From Ignavibacteriales bacterium (lineage in GTDB: Bacteria > Bacteroidota > Ignavibacteria > Ignavibacteriales > Ignavibacteriaceae): 64,000 bases of DNA. Shown piece by piece: positions 35,933-45,342 of this stretch; position 1 is the stretch's first letter, and each line of letters opens with the position of its first letter. The notes under the pieces were generated by a model. The model was given only the letters and a program-made list of their open reading frames with translations. It did not search any database and was not told where the DNA came from. Location: the NCBI GenBank assembly GCA_016707115.1, contig JADJIH010000023.1, positions 62,001 to 126,000 on the forward strand, given 5' to 3'. The position numbers and the translations under genes were made by a program.

Positions 35933-36700
35933 ATGAAAAAAAAACAATGGTACGAAACACTTTTTGAAAATTACGCTAAAACGTATGATAAAGAATCATT
36001 TACACAAGGTACTGCTGGTGAGTGTGATTTTATTGAGCAGGAATTAAATCACAACAAATCATTAAAGATTCTTGATGTTGGTTGCGGCACTGGTAGACAT
36101 TCGATTGAACTTACAAAACGCGGTTACGCTGTAACAGGAATTGATTATTCAGAAGCACAACTTACAAGCGCACGAGAAAAATCTGCAAATGAAAATCTTA
36201 AAATAGATTTTCAAAAACACGATGCGAGAAATCTTCCATTTGAAAAAGAATTTAATGCGGCAATTATGCTTTGCGAAGGCGGATTTCCTTTAATGGAAAC
36301 AGATGAAATGAATTTTGAAATATTAAAAAGCGTTACAAAATCACTTAAAGAAAAATCAAAATTTATCTTTACAACTTTAAATGGATTGTTTCCTTTATTT
36401 AATTCAATAGAAAAATTTTGTGCCGCTGTTGCTAAAGATGATAACGCAACATATCACAACAACTCTTTTGATCTGATGACATTCCGCGATCACAACACAA
36501 CAGAATTTGTTGATGATGATGGAAACAAAAAAACACTTGAAAGTAATGAAAGATATTACGTTCCTTCAGAAATAACCTGGCTTCTTAAATCTCTTGGTTA
36601 TAAAAAAATAGAAATCTTTGGTGCAAAACTCGGGGCCTTTTCGAGGAACGATAAACTAACAACCGAAGATTTTGAAATGCTTGTAATTGCTGAAAAGTAA
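35933..36700 (+). CDS. Class I SAM-dependent methyltransferase
   Basis: The 255-residue protein has motif I ILDVGCGTGRHSIELTKRGY (residues ~46-65), acidic post-I GIDYSEAQL, and motif II/III-like NAAIMLCEGGFPLME. It belongs to the Methyltransf_25/UbiE-like group; substrate not determinable. It follows glgA by 41 bases but there is no functional link evident. Confidence 0.9.
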   Translation: MKKKQWYETLFENYAKTYDKESFTQGTAGECDFIEQELNHNKSLKILDVGCGTGRHSIELTKRGYAVTGIDYSEAQLTSAREKSANENLKIDFQKHDARNLPFEKEFNAAIMLCEGGFPLMETDEMNFEILKSVTKSLKEKSKFIFTTLNGLFPLFNSIEKFCAAVAKDDNATYHNNSFDLMTFRDHNTTEFVDDDGNKKTLESNERYYVPSEITWLLKSLGYKKIEIFGAKLGAFSRNDKLTTEDFEMLVIAEK

Positions 36701-36753
36701 TCAAATCATTATTATCTTTACCGGCAACCACACATAAAACTAAGTGAGGAAAT

Positions 36754-37215
36754 ATGAGATCTTTTTTATTAATCGTTTCATTTTTTATCTTTGTTCAATT
36801 AACCTCAGCACAAACTGCAAATCCCGATTATGATTCTACTCTTGCTAAACAGTTAGGGGCAGATGATTATGGAATGAAAAGCTACGTGTTTGTAATTCTT
36901 AAAACTGGTAGCAATGCAACCACGGATAAAGCTTTTATCGATAGCTGTTTTAGCGGGCACATGGCTAACATAGTTCGTCTTGTTAATCAGGGAAAGTTAA
37001 TTGTTGCTGGTCCATTGGGAATGAATGATAATGCTTACCGGGGCCTTTTTATTTTTAATGTAAGCACAATAGAAGAAGCCCGGGAGCTTGTTCAATCAGA
37101 TCCGGCAATAAACTCTAAACTATTGGATGCAGATTTGTACAATTGGTATGGCTCTGCCGCTTTACCCGAATATCTTGAGGCTGCATTAAAAATTGGTAAG
37201 TATAAAATCAATTAA
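36754..37215 (+). CDS. Secreted YciI-family protein
   Basis: The 153-residue protein has a signal peptide (MRSFLLIVSFFIFVQLTSAQ), which is unusual for a YciI-like domain. The rest fits: YVFVILKTGSNATTDKAFIDSCFSGHMANI, VAGPLGMNDNAYRGLFIFNVSTIEEARELVQSDPAI (positions ~75-110). The family includes muconolactone-isomerase-like folds with unknown activity. Its stop directly abuts the GTG start of the next gene. Confidence 0.85.
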   Translation: MRSFLLIVSFFIFVQLTSAQTANPDYDSTLAKQLGADDYGMKSYVFVILKTGSNATTDKAFIDSCFSGHMANIVRLVNQGKLIVAGPLGMNDNAYRGLFIFNVSTIEEARELVQSDPAINSKLLDADLYNWYGSAALPEYLEAALKIGKYKIN

Positions 37216-37818
37216 GTGATTGTAAACAGCCCAGACATAAAAAAATTAACTGCTTCTCATAAAATCTTTTTCAAGATAAAGGAGCGATACGGTATTCCGC
37301 CTAACTGGCAAAGACCACAAGGATTTGTTTCATTATCAAAAATAATTTTAGAACAGCAAGTTAGCCTAGCCTCTGCAGAAGCGCATTTTAAAAAGCTAAA
37401 TAGTTATATAAAAGATTTTGCTCCAAAAGAAATTTTAAGACTTACGGATGAGGAGTTGAGAGCCTGCCAGATAAGCCGACAAAAAGCAAAATATCTTCGC
37501 GAGCTTTCACTGGCTGTAATAAACAAAGATTTGATTTTTGAAGAACTTCCAATAATTGGTTTTAAAGAAGTTCGAGAAAAACTTACAAGCATTAAGGGGA
37601 TCGGAGATTGGACGACTGATATTTATTTAATGTTTTGTCTGCAATCAAAAGATATTTTTCCTCTGGGTGATATTGCGCTTATCAACACAATAAAGGAGCT
37701 TACAAAAGTAAAAACACATTCCGAAATTGTTAGCCTTACACAAAAGTGGAAACCATACCGTTCATTGGCGGCTTATTTTCTCTGGTATTATTATCTTAAG
37801 AAACGAAATAGAATTTAA
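37216..37818 (+). CDS. DNA-3-methyladenine glycosylase (AlkA-like, HhH-GPD)
   Basis: The 200-residue protein starts with GTG immediately after the preceding stop. It contains the helix-hairpin-helix LTSIKGIGDWTTDIYL (~123-138) and the catalytic Asp in FPLGDIAL (D152), diagnostic of the HhH-GPD base-excision glycosylases. It is shorter than E. coli AlkA (lacking the N-terminal beta domain) and closer to the Mag1/AlkA core type. It would release alkylated purines from DNA. Confidence 0.9.
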   Translation: MIVNSPDIKKLTASHKIFFKIKERYGIPPNWQRPQGFVSLSKIILEQQVSLASAEAHFKKLNSYIKDFAPKEILRLTDEELRACQISRQKAKYLRELSLAVINKDLIFEELPIIGFKEVREKLTSIKGIGDWTTDIYLMFCLQSKDIFPLGDIALINTIKELTKVKTHSEIVSLTQKWKPYRSLAAYFLWYYYLKKRNRI

Positions 37819-37838
37819 TTTTTTTAAAAGGAATGTAG

Positions 37839-38183
37839 ATGGAAAAACAAATAACAAAATCAAACGAAACAGAATGGAAGCCGTTGATTGAAGAAGGTGT
37901 AAAAACCGATGGAGTTTATGTTAAAGTTCTTCGGTCTGATGAAAACACTAAAAGATCGCCAACTATTTTGTTAAAGTTTGAGCCCGGCGCTTCATATCCA
38001 AATCACAATCATCCCGCTGGAGAAGAAGCCTTTATTCTTGAAGGTGAGATTAGGTTTGGTCCTGATCAGCTTAATGCCGGGGATTATTTATATACTTCGC
38101 CGGGAAAAACGCATTCTGTCTTTTCTCGCACTGGCTGTACTTTACTGTTAGTAATTCCGGAAGAAGTTGAAATTCTTAAATAA
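37839..38183 (+). CDS. Cupin-domain protein (ChrR-like)
   Basis: The 114-residue cupin has the two motifs: FEPGASYPNHNHPAGEEAFILEGE (metal ligands His, His, Glu; ~48-71) and GDYLYTSPGKTHSVFSRTG (second His; ~81-99). This is the ChrR-like cupin seen in anti-sigma and dioxygenase-like proteins, here with no sigma-binding domain. A ribosome binding site (AAAAGGAATG) precedes it. Confidence 0.88.
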   Translation: MEKQITKSNETEWKPLIEEGVKTDGVYVKVLRSDENTKRSPTILLKFEPGASYPNHNHPAGEEAFILEGEIRFGPDQLNAGDYLYTSPGKTHSVFSRTGCTLLLVIPEEVEILK

Positions 38184-38200
38184 GCTAGAAAGTATTTATC

Positions 38201-38639
38201 GTGAAATTCTTTATTGTTATTCCACTTATATTTCTTTTTTGTGTTTCCTGTGATCATAAATCGAACAAAGAACAACTAAAACAGGAAGTACTTAAAGCAG
38301 AAAAATCTTTTGAAAAAATGTGTGAAGAAAAAGGAATTGCTGAAGCATTTTACTTTTTTGCTGCTGATGGTGCGGTAATAAAAAGAGAAAACCGATACTC
38401 TGATTATTGGAAAAGAAAATATAAAAAGTTATTACAGCAATCCTGCCTACAAAAATGCTTTAGTTAACTGGAATCCTGATTTTATAGATGTTTCAGTTAA
38501 TGGTAATATGGCTTATACTTATGGCAAATATCTCTGGAAGATATGGAATGATACAGGTGATATAACAGAGTATCGCGGTGTTTTTCACACAGTTTGGAAA
38601 AAGCAAAAAGATAATAGCTGGAAGTATGTTTGGGATTAA
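38201..38639 (+). pseudogene. DUF4440/SnoaL-like lipoprotein, frameshifted
   Basis: From a GTG at 38201 the product starts with a lipoprotein signal (MKFFIVIPLIFLFCVSC) and a SnoaL-like opening (LKAEKSFEKMCEEKGIAEAF, FAADGAVIKREN). The frame then breaks near the CC at 38392-38393. Removing one C gives DTLIIGKENIKSYYSNPAY and the rest of a normal domain ending VWKKQKDNSWKYVWD at 38639, fitting the DUF4440 family. The gene is thus whole except for one inserted base. Without the fix only 88 residues are made. Confidence 0.75.
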
Positions 38640-38650
38640 AGGAGTAACAA

Positions 38651-39490
38651 TTGAAAATCTATAAACTATTTTTATTGTTCATTTTAATATTGTCTGTCAG
38701 ATATTCGGCAGCATTAGCACAAACAGGTGAATATAAAATTGAAACCAATATCGCTTATTATCCTGAAGATATTGTGCAGGAAGATGTTTATATAAAAGAA
38801 AGATGTGTGCTCGATATTTATTATCCCATCAATACAAAAAACTTTGCAACTGTAGTTTGGTTTCATGGTGGTGGTTTAACCGGAGGAGAAAAAGAAGTTC
38901 CGGCCGCATTAAAACAAAAAGGATTTTGTATTGTTGGGGTAAACTACCGTCTTTCTCCAAAAGTGAAATCTCCAAAATATATTGAGGATGCCGCTGCGGC
39001 AGTTGCCTGGGTGTTTAATAATATTGAAAATTATGGTGGTGATACATCTTTAATTTTCGTTGCTGGATACTCAGCCGGTGGATATTTAACTGACATGGTT
39101 GGTTTGGATAAAAAATATCTTGCAAAACATAATATTGATGCAAATAATATTGCGGGATTAATTTCATTAAGCGGACAGGCAATTACACATTTTACCATTC
39201 GTCAAGAGCGAGGCATTTCCGGCACACAGCCAATAATAGATGAATTTGCACCTTTGTATCATGTTCGCAAGGATGCCCCGCCATTAGTTTTAATTACTGG
39301 TGATCGTGAACTTGAACTACTCGGACGTTACGAGGAAAATGCATATCTAATGAGAATGATGAAATTAACTGGACATCAAAAAACAAAATTTTATGAGCTT
39401 GATGGTTATGATCATGGAATGACTGAACCGGCATTTCCCCTAATGATAAAAGAAATATTGAAGATTGCTGAAGAGATTGGGGGCAAATAA
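38651..39490 (+). CDS. Secreted alpha/beta-hydrolase (esterase/carboxylesterase-like)
   Basis: The 279-residue product starts with TTG after AAAGGAGTAACA; a signal peptide is visible (LFLLFILILSVRYSAALAQ). Oxyanion-hole HGGG at 72-75 and nucleophile GYSAGG (Ser141) place it in the hormone-sensitive-lipase/BD-FAE-like esterases; the Asp is in ITGDRELELLG and the His in YDHGMTEP. It is probably a periplasmic esterase acting on acyl esters; substrate unknown. Confidence 0.88.
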   Translation: MKIYKLFLLFILILSVRYSAALAQTGEYKIETNIAYYPEDIVQEDVYIKERCVLDIYYPINTKNFATVVWFHGGGLTGGEKEVPAALKQKGFCIVGVNYRLSPKVKSPKYIEDAAAAVAWVFNNIENYGGDTSLIFVAGYSAGGYLTDMVGLDKKYLAKHNIDANNIAGLISLSGQAITHFTIRQERGISGTQPIIDEFAPLYHVRKDAPPLVLITGDRELELLGRYEENAYLMRMMKLTGHQKTKFYELDGYDHGMTEPAFPLMIKEILKIAEEIGGK

Positions 39491-39506
39491 TAATAACTCA
39501 AATACT

Positions 39507-39525
39507 TTTTGTTATTATAACAAAA
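39507..39525. terminator. AT-rich hairpin between convergent genes
   Basis: TTTTGTTAT/ATAACAAAA forms a 9-bp palindromic stem around a single base, between the esterase stop (39490) and the stop of the convergent patatin gene (39528). It has runs of T or A on either side and could terminate both transcripts. Confidence 0.5.
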
Positions 39526-39527
39526 TT

Positions 39528-42233
39528 CTAATAGTAATATCCAATTGAAAAATAGAAAAGCACATCACCCCAGCTAATAACACCTGGCTGATCTTTTTTT
39601 AATAAGAAACTTCTTCCAACCGCAAACTCTGCGGGCCCAATCGGTGTATCAAAAGAAACTGAACCACCTAGTCCGTGTCTAAGATCCTTAAATCTAATCT
39701 GTTCTTGTTGTTCCCAGGTCCATCCTAAATCATATCTTGCTTTTAAATACGTATCAAAGAAAATTATAAATGGTAGTTTGTATCTATACATTAATGAAGT
39801 AAGAAAAATTTGCCTTCCTCTATATTCATAATCACGCATACCGTAAAAAGATTCCTGTCCTCCTAAAGAATATTGTTCGCTCAAAGGCAGCGTTTTGTCC
39901 GCAAAGCCAAAGCTTATTTTTGGCGAGATAACTGAACTGCTCGATAAAGGAAAATAATTTTTATATTCAAAACTAAGATTGCTGTAGCCAATCTCGCCGC
40001 CTAAAATTGAAACCGCTGTTTCGTAAAAACCGGTAAAGAAAACTCCGCTTTCAGGAAAAGGATATTTGTCCTGTGTATCTATAGTAGAAGAAATTCTCAG
40101 GCTTACTATTTTTGTTTTATAAGGTGTTGTAGGATCGTTTTCTTTATTTTTTACTTCATCAAATTGATATCTGCCTTCAAAAATTAAATTGCCAAAACGT
40201 CCAACCTGTGTTCCTGCACCTAAAGATAGTCCGTAAAATATTTGTCGGTATTTACCCGTTTCTTCACGAGAAAAATTATTATCATCTTTTGCAGGTACGT
40301 TTGAATAAACCCGAACATCATTAAATTTATAAAAAGCGTTTATCTTATAGGTAAAGTATGTATCAAAAATTCTATTAGCTTTTTGCTCAAGTATATATGC
40401 GCGATTTTCGAGTCCGCCAAATAATATCAGCCCAAGTTCTGTTCCGGTTCCAAAAAGATTTTCATCTCTTAAGTCTAAACCAAACTGGGCACGGTATTCG
40501 TTATCACTTCTAAAACTAATTCTCAGTAATCTTGATGGTTTTTCATCAACACTAATAGTTAGTATGTTCTGACCATTATCTTCTTTAACAACTACATCTA
40601 TATTATCAAATAATTTAGTGCTTCTAAGATTTTTTAATCCGTTTTGAACTTCTTTTACACGAAAAAATTCGCCTTCCTTAAAATTAAACTCTCTTGTTAT
40701 AACGCTTTTATTTGTGTAAGTATTTCCAGAAACATCTATGCGGGAAATCATTCCTTCATCAACATAAATTTTAAGTCTTTTTTCTTCCGGATTGTACTCA
40801 ATGCTCTGAATTTCTGCCAGTGAATATCCTTCTTCACGATATAATTCAACTAGCTCAATAACTTCGGAAAGAACTTGTTTTCCGGAAAAGTGTTCTCCTC
40901 TCAATGAAGCAAAAATTTCGCTGATTTCATTAGAGTGAATTAATGATATTCCTATCAAATCAATATTATTAATTATTTGATTTTCTTCTTTTATAAGATT
41001 AAGAATACTTCCCTCTTCGGTAACCAAAATTTGTGCAGAAAGTTTTTTATAATCACCCGTTTCAAAAAGCTTATATAAATCGTAGTTTAATTTTTTATTG
41101 GAGATAGAATCTAGTGTTTCATAACCGTAAAAAAATGCTTTTTCTTTTAGCGTTAGACTATCGCTTAATTGTATTTTGTAAAAATATTTCTCTTCTTCGG
41201 GAAATGAATTATAGATCGCCGAATCTATTTTAGATTTTAAACTATTTAGCAACGGCTTGGTGGTATTGTAACCAAGAAAAATAAGGCTATCAACAAAACT
41301 AAAATCGGTTGAGAGTATTGTATTTAATTCCGGTGTAATTACAAAATCTGCCTTGCTAAGCTGATCTGCATTATTTTGTTTCATCGGAATGCTGACAATT
41401 TGATCTGCGACAATCCACGGTGTTGATAGATCTTTTTCTGGCCAAAGCCCGCTGGTTGTATTAACTGCAATAACAAAATCACCTCCATTATTTTTAGCGA
41501 TATCAACAGGAATGTTTGCAACTAGTCCACCATCTACTAAAAGCAAGGAATCCGCTTTTATCGGGGCAAGAAAAAAAGTAACACTCGAGCTTGCCCGCAA
41601 AGCATTGCTTAAAGAACCATTCTCTAATATTACCAAGCGCCCTGTTATAAGGTCTGCACAAACCGCTCGGAATTTTATAGCGAGAAGATCAAACGAAGAT
41701 TCTGAATGCAAGGGGGCATTAAAAGCTAAAATATTTAAATGATTAGAAAGTTTTTGACCATCATTAAATGAAGTGGGAAGTATTGGTTTTAGTCCATCAA
41801 GTCGTAGTGAAAAAATAGCTCTGTCTTCTGTAACTTTTTGGTCCACAAAAAGATCTCTTCTGTCTGATTGGTTGCTTAAGGTAAGTAAGTCATTCCAGTC
41901 TGTTTCATGGGCAATAGAATCGAGCTGATCAACACTATATCCGGCGGCATACATTCCGCCAATTACGCTGCCCATGCTTGTTCCAACTATCAGATCGGGT
42001 TTAATCCCCGCTTCTTCAAATGCTCTTAATACACCAATTTGTGAAAGCCCTCTTGCACCGCCACCACTTAGCGCAAAGGCTATTTCTGGTTTATTAACAG
42101 GAACCCGGTCTGTTAATCCAAAAGGAAGGTTTTTTTCCTTAATGTCAAGCGATAAAATATATTCTGTTTGGCCAAAACTATTGGAGAGACATAAAATAAA
42201 AAAGATCAGCAATATTTTTATCTTTTCTCTCAT
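39528..42233 (-). CDS. Patatin-like phospholipase fused to POTRA and beta-barrel domain
   Basis: The 901-residue product has a signal peptide (MREKIKILLIFFILCLSNSFGQ), a patatin domain at ~50-340 with GGGARG (57-62), the nucleophile GTSMG (Ser86) and the DGG catalytic Asp (VDGGLVANIP). POTRA-like repeats follow at ~410-580 (IDVSGNTYTNKSVI, LKNLRSTKLFDNIDVVV). A BamA/surface-antigen beta-barrel runs to the C-terminus (~580-901), ending in aromatic residues (FYFSIGYYY). This is the type Vd (PlpD-like) autotransporter layout: the barrel should export the lipase to the surface. The start is 38 bases after the yidC stop. Confidence 0.9.
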   Translation of the reverse strand: MREKIKILLIFFILCLSNSFGQTEYILSLDIKEKNLPFGLTDRVPVNKPEIAFALSGGGARGLSQIGVLRAFEEAGIKPDLIVGTSMGSVIGGMYAAGYSVDQLDSIAHETDWNDLLTLSNQSDRRDLFVDQKVTEDRAIFSLRLDGLKPILPTSFNDGQKLSNHLNILAFNAPLHSESSFDLLAIKFRAVCADLITGRLVILENGSLSNALRASSSVTFFLAPIKADSLLLVDGGLVANIPVDIAKNNGGDFVIAVNTTSGLWPEKDLSTPWIVADQIVSIPMKQNNADQLSKADFVITPELNTILSTDFSFVDSLIFLGYNTTKPLLNSLKSKIDSAIYNSFPEEEKYFYKIQLSDSLTLKEKAFFYGYETLDSISNKKLNYDLYKLFETGDYKKLSAQILVTEEGSILNLIKEENQIINNIDLIGISLIHSNEISEIFASLRGEHFSGKQVLSEVIELVELYREEGYSLAEIQSIEYNPEEKRLKIYVDEGMISRIDVSGNTYTNKSVITREFNFKEGEFFRVKEVQNGLKNLRSTKLFDNIDVVVKEDNGQNILTISVDEKPSRLLRISFRSDNEYRAQFGLDLRDENLFGTGTELGLILFGGLENRAYILEQKANRIFDTYFTYKINAFYKFNDVRVYSNVPAKDDNNFSREETGKYRQIFYGLSLGAGTQVGRFGNLIFEGRYQFDEVKNKENDPTTPYKTKIVSLRISSTIDTQDKYPFPESGVFFTGFYETAVSILGGEIGYSNLSFEYKNYFPLSSSSVISPKISFGFADKTLPLSEQYSLGGQESFYGMRDYEYRGRQIFLTSLMYRYKLPFIIFFDTYLKARYDLGWTWEQQEQIRFKDLRHGLGGSVSFDTPIGPAEFAVGRSFLLKKDQPGVISWGDVLFYFSIGYYY

Positions 42234-42271
42234 GTGTTTATTTAATTCTTAAAACAGAAATTAAGTAAATT

Positions 42272-44122
42272 CTATTTCTTTTTCTTCTGCTGAACTTTTG
42301 TCTGTTCTTCTGCTGCTTCCATTAGTCGGGACATAAATCCTTTTTTCTTATTCGGATTCGCTACAGGTACAAGTTCAACTGTTCCGCCTTTATGATTTAT
42401 ATAATATTGCTGTGCTATAGATAGTACATTAAACATAAAATAGTAAAGATTTAATCCAGAGGGGAAGCTCATAAAAAGAAGTGTTAACATAATTGGCATC
42501 ATATAAATTAATGCTTGCTGTTTAGGATCTTTAACTGTCATCTTTTGTTGAACGAAAGTAGTTATACCCATTAGCACGGCCAATCCGCTTATCTCCTGGA
42601 TACCAACAAGGGGTAATTTAGTACCAAGACTAAAAATAACATCTGGCTGGGAAAGATCTGTAATCCATCCAACAAAGGGCTGCTGGCGTAAATCAATAGC
42701 TGATTGGAACATTCCCCACAGCGCAACGAAAATTGGCATTTGCAATAACATCGGCAAGCATCCACCAGCAGGATTTATACCATAAGTGGAGTAAAGTTTC
42801 ATCGTCTCTTTATTCATTTTTTGCGGATCATCTTTAAACTTTTCTTTAAGCTCTGTAATCATTGGCTGCAAGGCTTGCATTTTTTTCATTGATTGGTAAC
42901 TGGATTTGGTAAGCGGATACACAACGATCTTAATGATTATAGAAAATATTATTAACACTATTCCATAGTTTGGAATATATGTATTAATAAATTGAAATAA
43001 CGGAAGCAAAACATATTCTGCGATAGGCCTAACAACAAACTTAAGTCCAAAGAAACTACCAAAATCAACGATCTTTACTAAATTTCTTCCATAGGCTTCT
43101 AGCTCTTTATAATCTACGGGGCCAATAAAAAGCGTAAAAGATTGTGTTTCTACTAATTGATTTTGAAAAGGAAGAGTTAGTCTAACATTATATGATTCAT
43201 GTAAACCATCGGTACCCCTTTTTTCCTGGATTCCTTCAATATAAGCGCCTTCAACTTTCTTAGGATCATCAGGAATTATTATCGCAGCAAAATATTTATT
43301 TCTAACTGTTAGCCAATCAACTCTACCTCGGAATTCTTTTACTTCTTTTTCACCTACCGATGAGGCATCAACAATTACTTGTTCATCACCATAGTATACG
43401 CTTGCGTTGGAGTAATTTGCTTCATCTACAGAGTTTCTTTCAACCGATCGGATTCCGTTACTCCAGATAAGGTCATAAGAATTATTACTTATAAGATTAT
43501 TAAATCCGGAAAAAGATATTGAGCTTTTAATTTCGTACTTATTACCATAAAAAGTATATGTTTTTTTAATAACTTTTCCGGGCTCTAGCTCGAATGAATA
43601 GTTAACTGTTAAAGAATCTTTTTTATCTATTTTGTATGTAGCGCTAGGCTTATCCGAGTTGAATGTTATCTCTTTAGTATTAATTCCTTTTCCATCAACT
43701 GAGACAAAAGAAATATCATACGAACCTCCCTTTTTATAGTCTATCAACTGAACATAGTCATTATAATTTTTATCGCCATTTTTATTTGCCGAATACCAGT
43801 TGTTAAATTTTGATAAGAAAATTTTTCTGAAATTAGCACCTTTGTTTGATAATTCAACTCTTGCTAGTTGGGTTTCAATTATAATCTGCTCTTCTGGAAT
43901 ACTTGGGTTGTTGAGGGTTAAGCTTTCTGTATTAATTTCTTCAGAAATTGTTTTTGATTCAAGAATACTGTCTTTGGATATTGTATCAACGGAGTCATTT
44001 GTTTGTTCTGTTTTATTTTTCTCTTTCGGCTGTTGCTGCTTTGGATCTGGCGAACTTATATAAAGCCACAAAACTAAAATGGCGCCAATTAAAATAAATG
44101 CAATTGTTGTTTGCTTATCCAT
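42272..44122 (-). CDS. yidC: Membrane protein insertase YidC
   Basis: The 616-residue protein has the N-terminal anchor TTIAFILIGAILVLWLYI (residues ~4-21), a large periplasmic domain (~50-370) and the conserved 60 kDa inner-membrane-protein core (VVYPLTKSSYQSMKKMQAL, GCLPMLLQMPIFVALW, SGLNLYYFMFNVLSI). It inserts and folds inner membrane proteins with or without SecYEG. It lies in the classical rpmH-rnpA-yidC order, 104 bases after rnpA. Confidence 0.97.
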   Translation of the reverse strand: MDKQTTIAFILIGAILVLWLYISSPDPKQQQPKEKNKTEQTNDSVDTISKDSILESKTISEEINTESLTLNNPSIPEEQIIIETQLARVELSNKGANFRKIFLSKFNNWYSANKNGDKNYNDYVQLIDYKKGGSYDISFVSVDGKGINTKEITFNSDKPSATYKIDKKDSLTVNYSFELEPGKVIKKTYTFYGNKYEIKSSISFSGFNNLISNNSYDLIWSNGIRSVERNSVDEANYSNASVYYGDEQVIVDASSVGEKEVKEFRGRVDWLTVRNKYFAAIIIPDDPKKVEGAYIEGIQEKRGTDGLHESYNVRLTLPFQNQLVETQSFTLFIGPVDYKELEAYGRNLVKIVDFGSFFGLKFVVRPIAEYVLLPLFQFINTYIPNYGIVLIIFSIIIKIVVYPLTKSSYQSMKKMQALQPMITELKEKFKDDPQKMNKETMKLYSTYGINPAGGCLPMLLQMPIFVALWGMFQSAIDLRQQPFVGWITDLSQPDVIFSLGTKLPLVGIQEISGLAVLMGITTFVQQKMTVKDPKQQALIYMMPIMLTLLFMSFPSGLNLYYFMFNVLSIAQQYYINHKGGTVELVPVANPNKKKGFMSRLMEAAEEQTKVQQKKKK

Positions 44123-44225
44123 CTATAAAACTCTGATATTAAATTACGTTTGAAGAAATCTTAATTAATTCCGGCGTGCTAAGAAGTGTAGTTTTTTTTT
44201 GAAGTTTTTTTTTCAAAATAATCTA

Positions 44226-44621
44226 TTAAATCTGTTGTATGATTTTATTCATCAGTTCAACAACACCTGGAGAAACATCGCTTAAATATATTTTTTTATT
44301 ATTTGTTTCCGATAATCTGTTTGGAGAAAAAACCAAAAATAATTGAATGTTTTTATTCAATACTTTTTCTAATAAAAGTGTTTTATTAAGCCTGTATGTT
44401 TCTTTTACTAATCTCTTTACTCTGTTTCTCCAAACAGCGTTGCCTACTTTTTTTGATACTGCCGCGGCTATTTTTACTCCCGATAGATTACTATCAACAC
44501 ATAAAAAATGCACCTTTATCAAACGATCCGAACTAAACAGTACCTTTGCAGAGCTATAAACTTTTTCAAAATCTCTTTTCTTTTTTACCCTCTCATTGCG
44601 GGTTAAAGAAAAATTTTTCAA
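44226..44621 (-). CDS. rnpA: Ribonuclease P protein component
   Basis: The 131-residue protein starts with TTG at 44621 (MKNFSLTRNERVKKKRDFEKVYSS). It has the RNase P signature RN-R-KR in AVSKKVGNAVWRNRVKRLVKE (~55-75), an arginine-rich motif that binds M1 RNA. It lies 5 bases after the rpmH stop, the usual operon with rpmH and yidC. The gap to yidC carries no yidD-like gene. Confidence 0.95.
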   Translation of the reverse strand: MKNFSLTRNERVKKKRDFEKVYSSAKVLFSSDRLIKVHFLCVDSNLSGVKIAAAVSKKVGNAVWRNRVKRLVKETYRLNKTLLLEKVLNKNIQLFLVFSPNRLSETNNKKIYLSDVSPGVVELMNKIIQQI

Positions 44622-44626
44622 AGTTA

Positions 44627-44773
44627 TTATTTCTCATCACTAACGGTAAGTTTTTTCCTGCCTTTTGCTCTTCTGCTAGCTAAAACTTTTCTACCGTTTT
44701 TTGTTTTCATTCTTTCTCTAAAGCCATGTTTGTTTTTTCTTTTTCTGTTACTTGGCTGAAAGGTTCTTTTCAT
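44627..44773 (-). CDS. rpmH: Ribosomal protein L34
   Basis: The frame from ATG 44773 to TAA 44627 encodes 48 residues: MKRTFQPSNRKRKNKHGF at the start, then REMR-like RERMKTKNGRKVLASRRAKGRKKL, matching bacterial L34 (canonical 44-47 residues) with a short extra VSDEK tail. This gene is too short for routine ORF calls and was found by reading the minus strand upstream of rnpA. It is the first gene of the leftward rpmH-rnpA-yidC operon. Confidence 0.97.
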   Translation of the reverse strand: MKRTFQPSNRKRKNKHGFRERMKTKNGRKVLASRRAKGRKKLTVSDEK

Positions 44774-45334
44774 TTTGTTACTCCTATTTTACATAAAGTT
44801 TGCAAAAATATAGATAGATTCAAATTTTTCCAACATTTTTAAACCGCAACTTGCTTTAAATCTCAAAGAAAAGCTTGTAATTGTCTTCAAAAAATAGTTT
44901 TACCACTAACAATTAAAGATTAAAAATGAATAATGTCTTCTTTTTTGATCAATTTCAATGAATTACTTTTCAATTATACGCTGTTTTACAAAAAAATATT
45001 TTTAACTAAAAAGGAAAAAAATATATTTAAAATAAACTTGCTGATATTAAATTTTGTATCTATTTTTTACTAAACTTAGTGTAGTTCTTTTCGTGTTTAT
45101 AACCTGTGGATAACTTTATTTTGTGGAAACGTTTCACAAAGCGCCACAATAAAAAGAATAGGTAAAAATTACCTTTGTTTGTTTGATAACATGAAAATAA
45201 TCCTTGTAATTTATTGAAAAACAGCAAGTTAATTGTTGTTTAATAATGTTAATAACTTGTTAATTTGTTTTTTTTAGCTGAAAAAATCGGCAAAATATTT
45301 TTTATAATTATAGCTTTTTACCTTTACAACTATT
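44774..45334. other. Probable replication-origin region (oriC) between rpmH and dnaA
   Basis: The 561-base gap between divergent rpmH and dnaA is very AT-rich (A/T runs at 44981-45060 and 45190-45320). It contains a perfect DnaA box TGTGGATAA at 45105-45113 and a near match at 45122-45130, plus a second perfect box at 45334-45342 overlapping the dnaA start codon. Gene order (rpmH-rnpA-yidC leftward; dnaA-dnaN-recF-gyrB-gyrA rightward) is that of a classical bacterial origin. The dnaA-dnaN gap is an alternative or secondary part. Confidence 0.7.
45105..45113 (+). promoter_or_regulatory. Perfect DnaA box
   Basis: TGTGGATAA, the complement of the consensus TTATCCACA, in the AT-rich gap upstream of dnaA. 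Confidence 0.8.
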
Positions 45335-45342
45335 GTGGATAA
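45334..45342 (+). promoter_or_regulatory. Perfect DnaA box overlapping the dnaA start codon
   Basis: TGTGGATAA includes the GTG start codon (45335-45337) of dnaA itself. DnaA bound here would physically block its own translation start region on the DNA, giving possible autorepression. Confidence 0.65.

Noticed and set aside
44122..44226. Expected yidD gene between rnpA and yidC
   Set aside because: Only 104 bases are present and no YidD-like frame could be found; the gene is absent from this position here.
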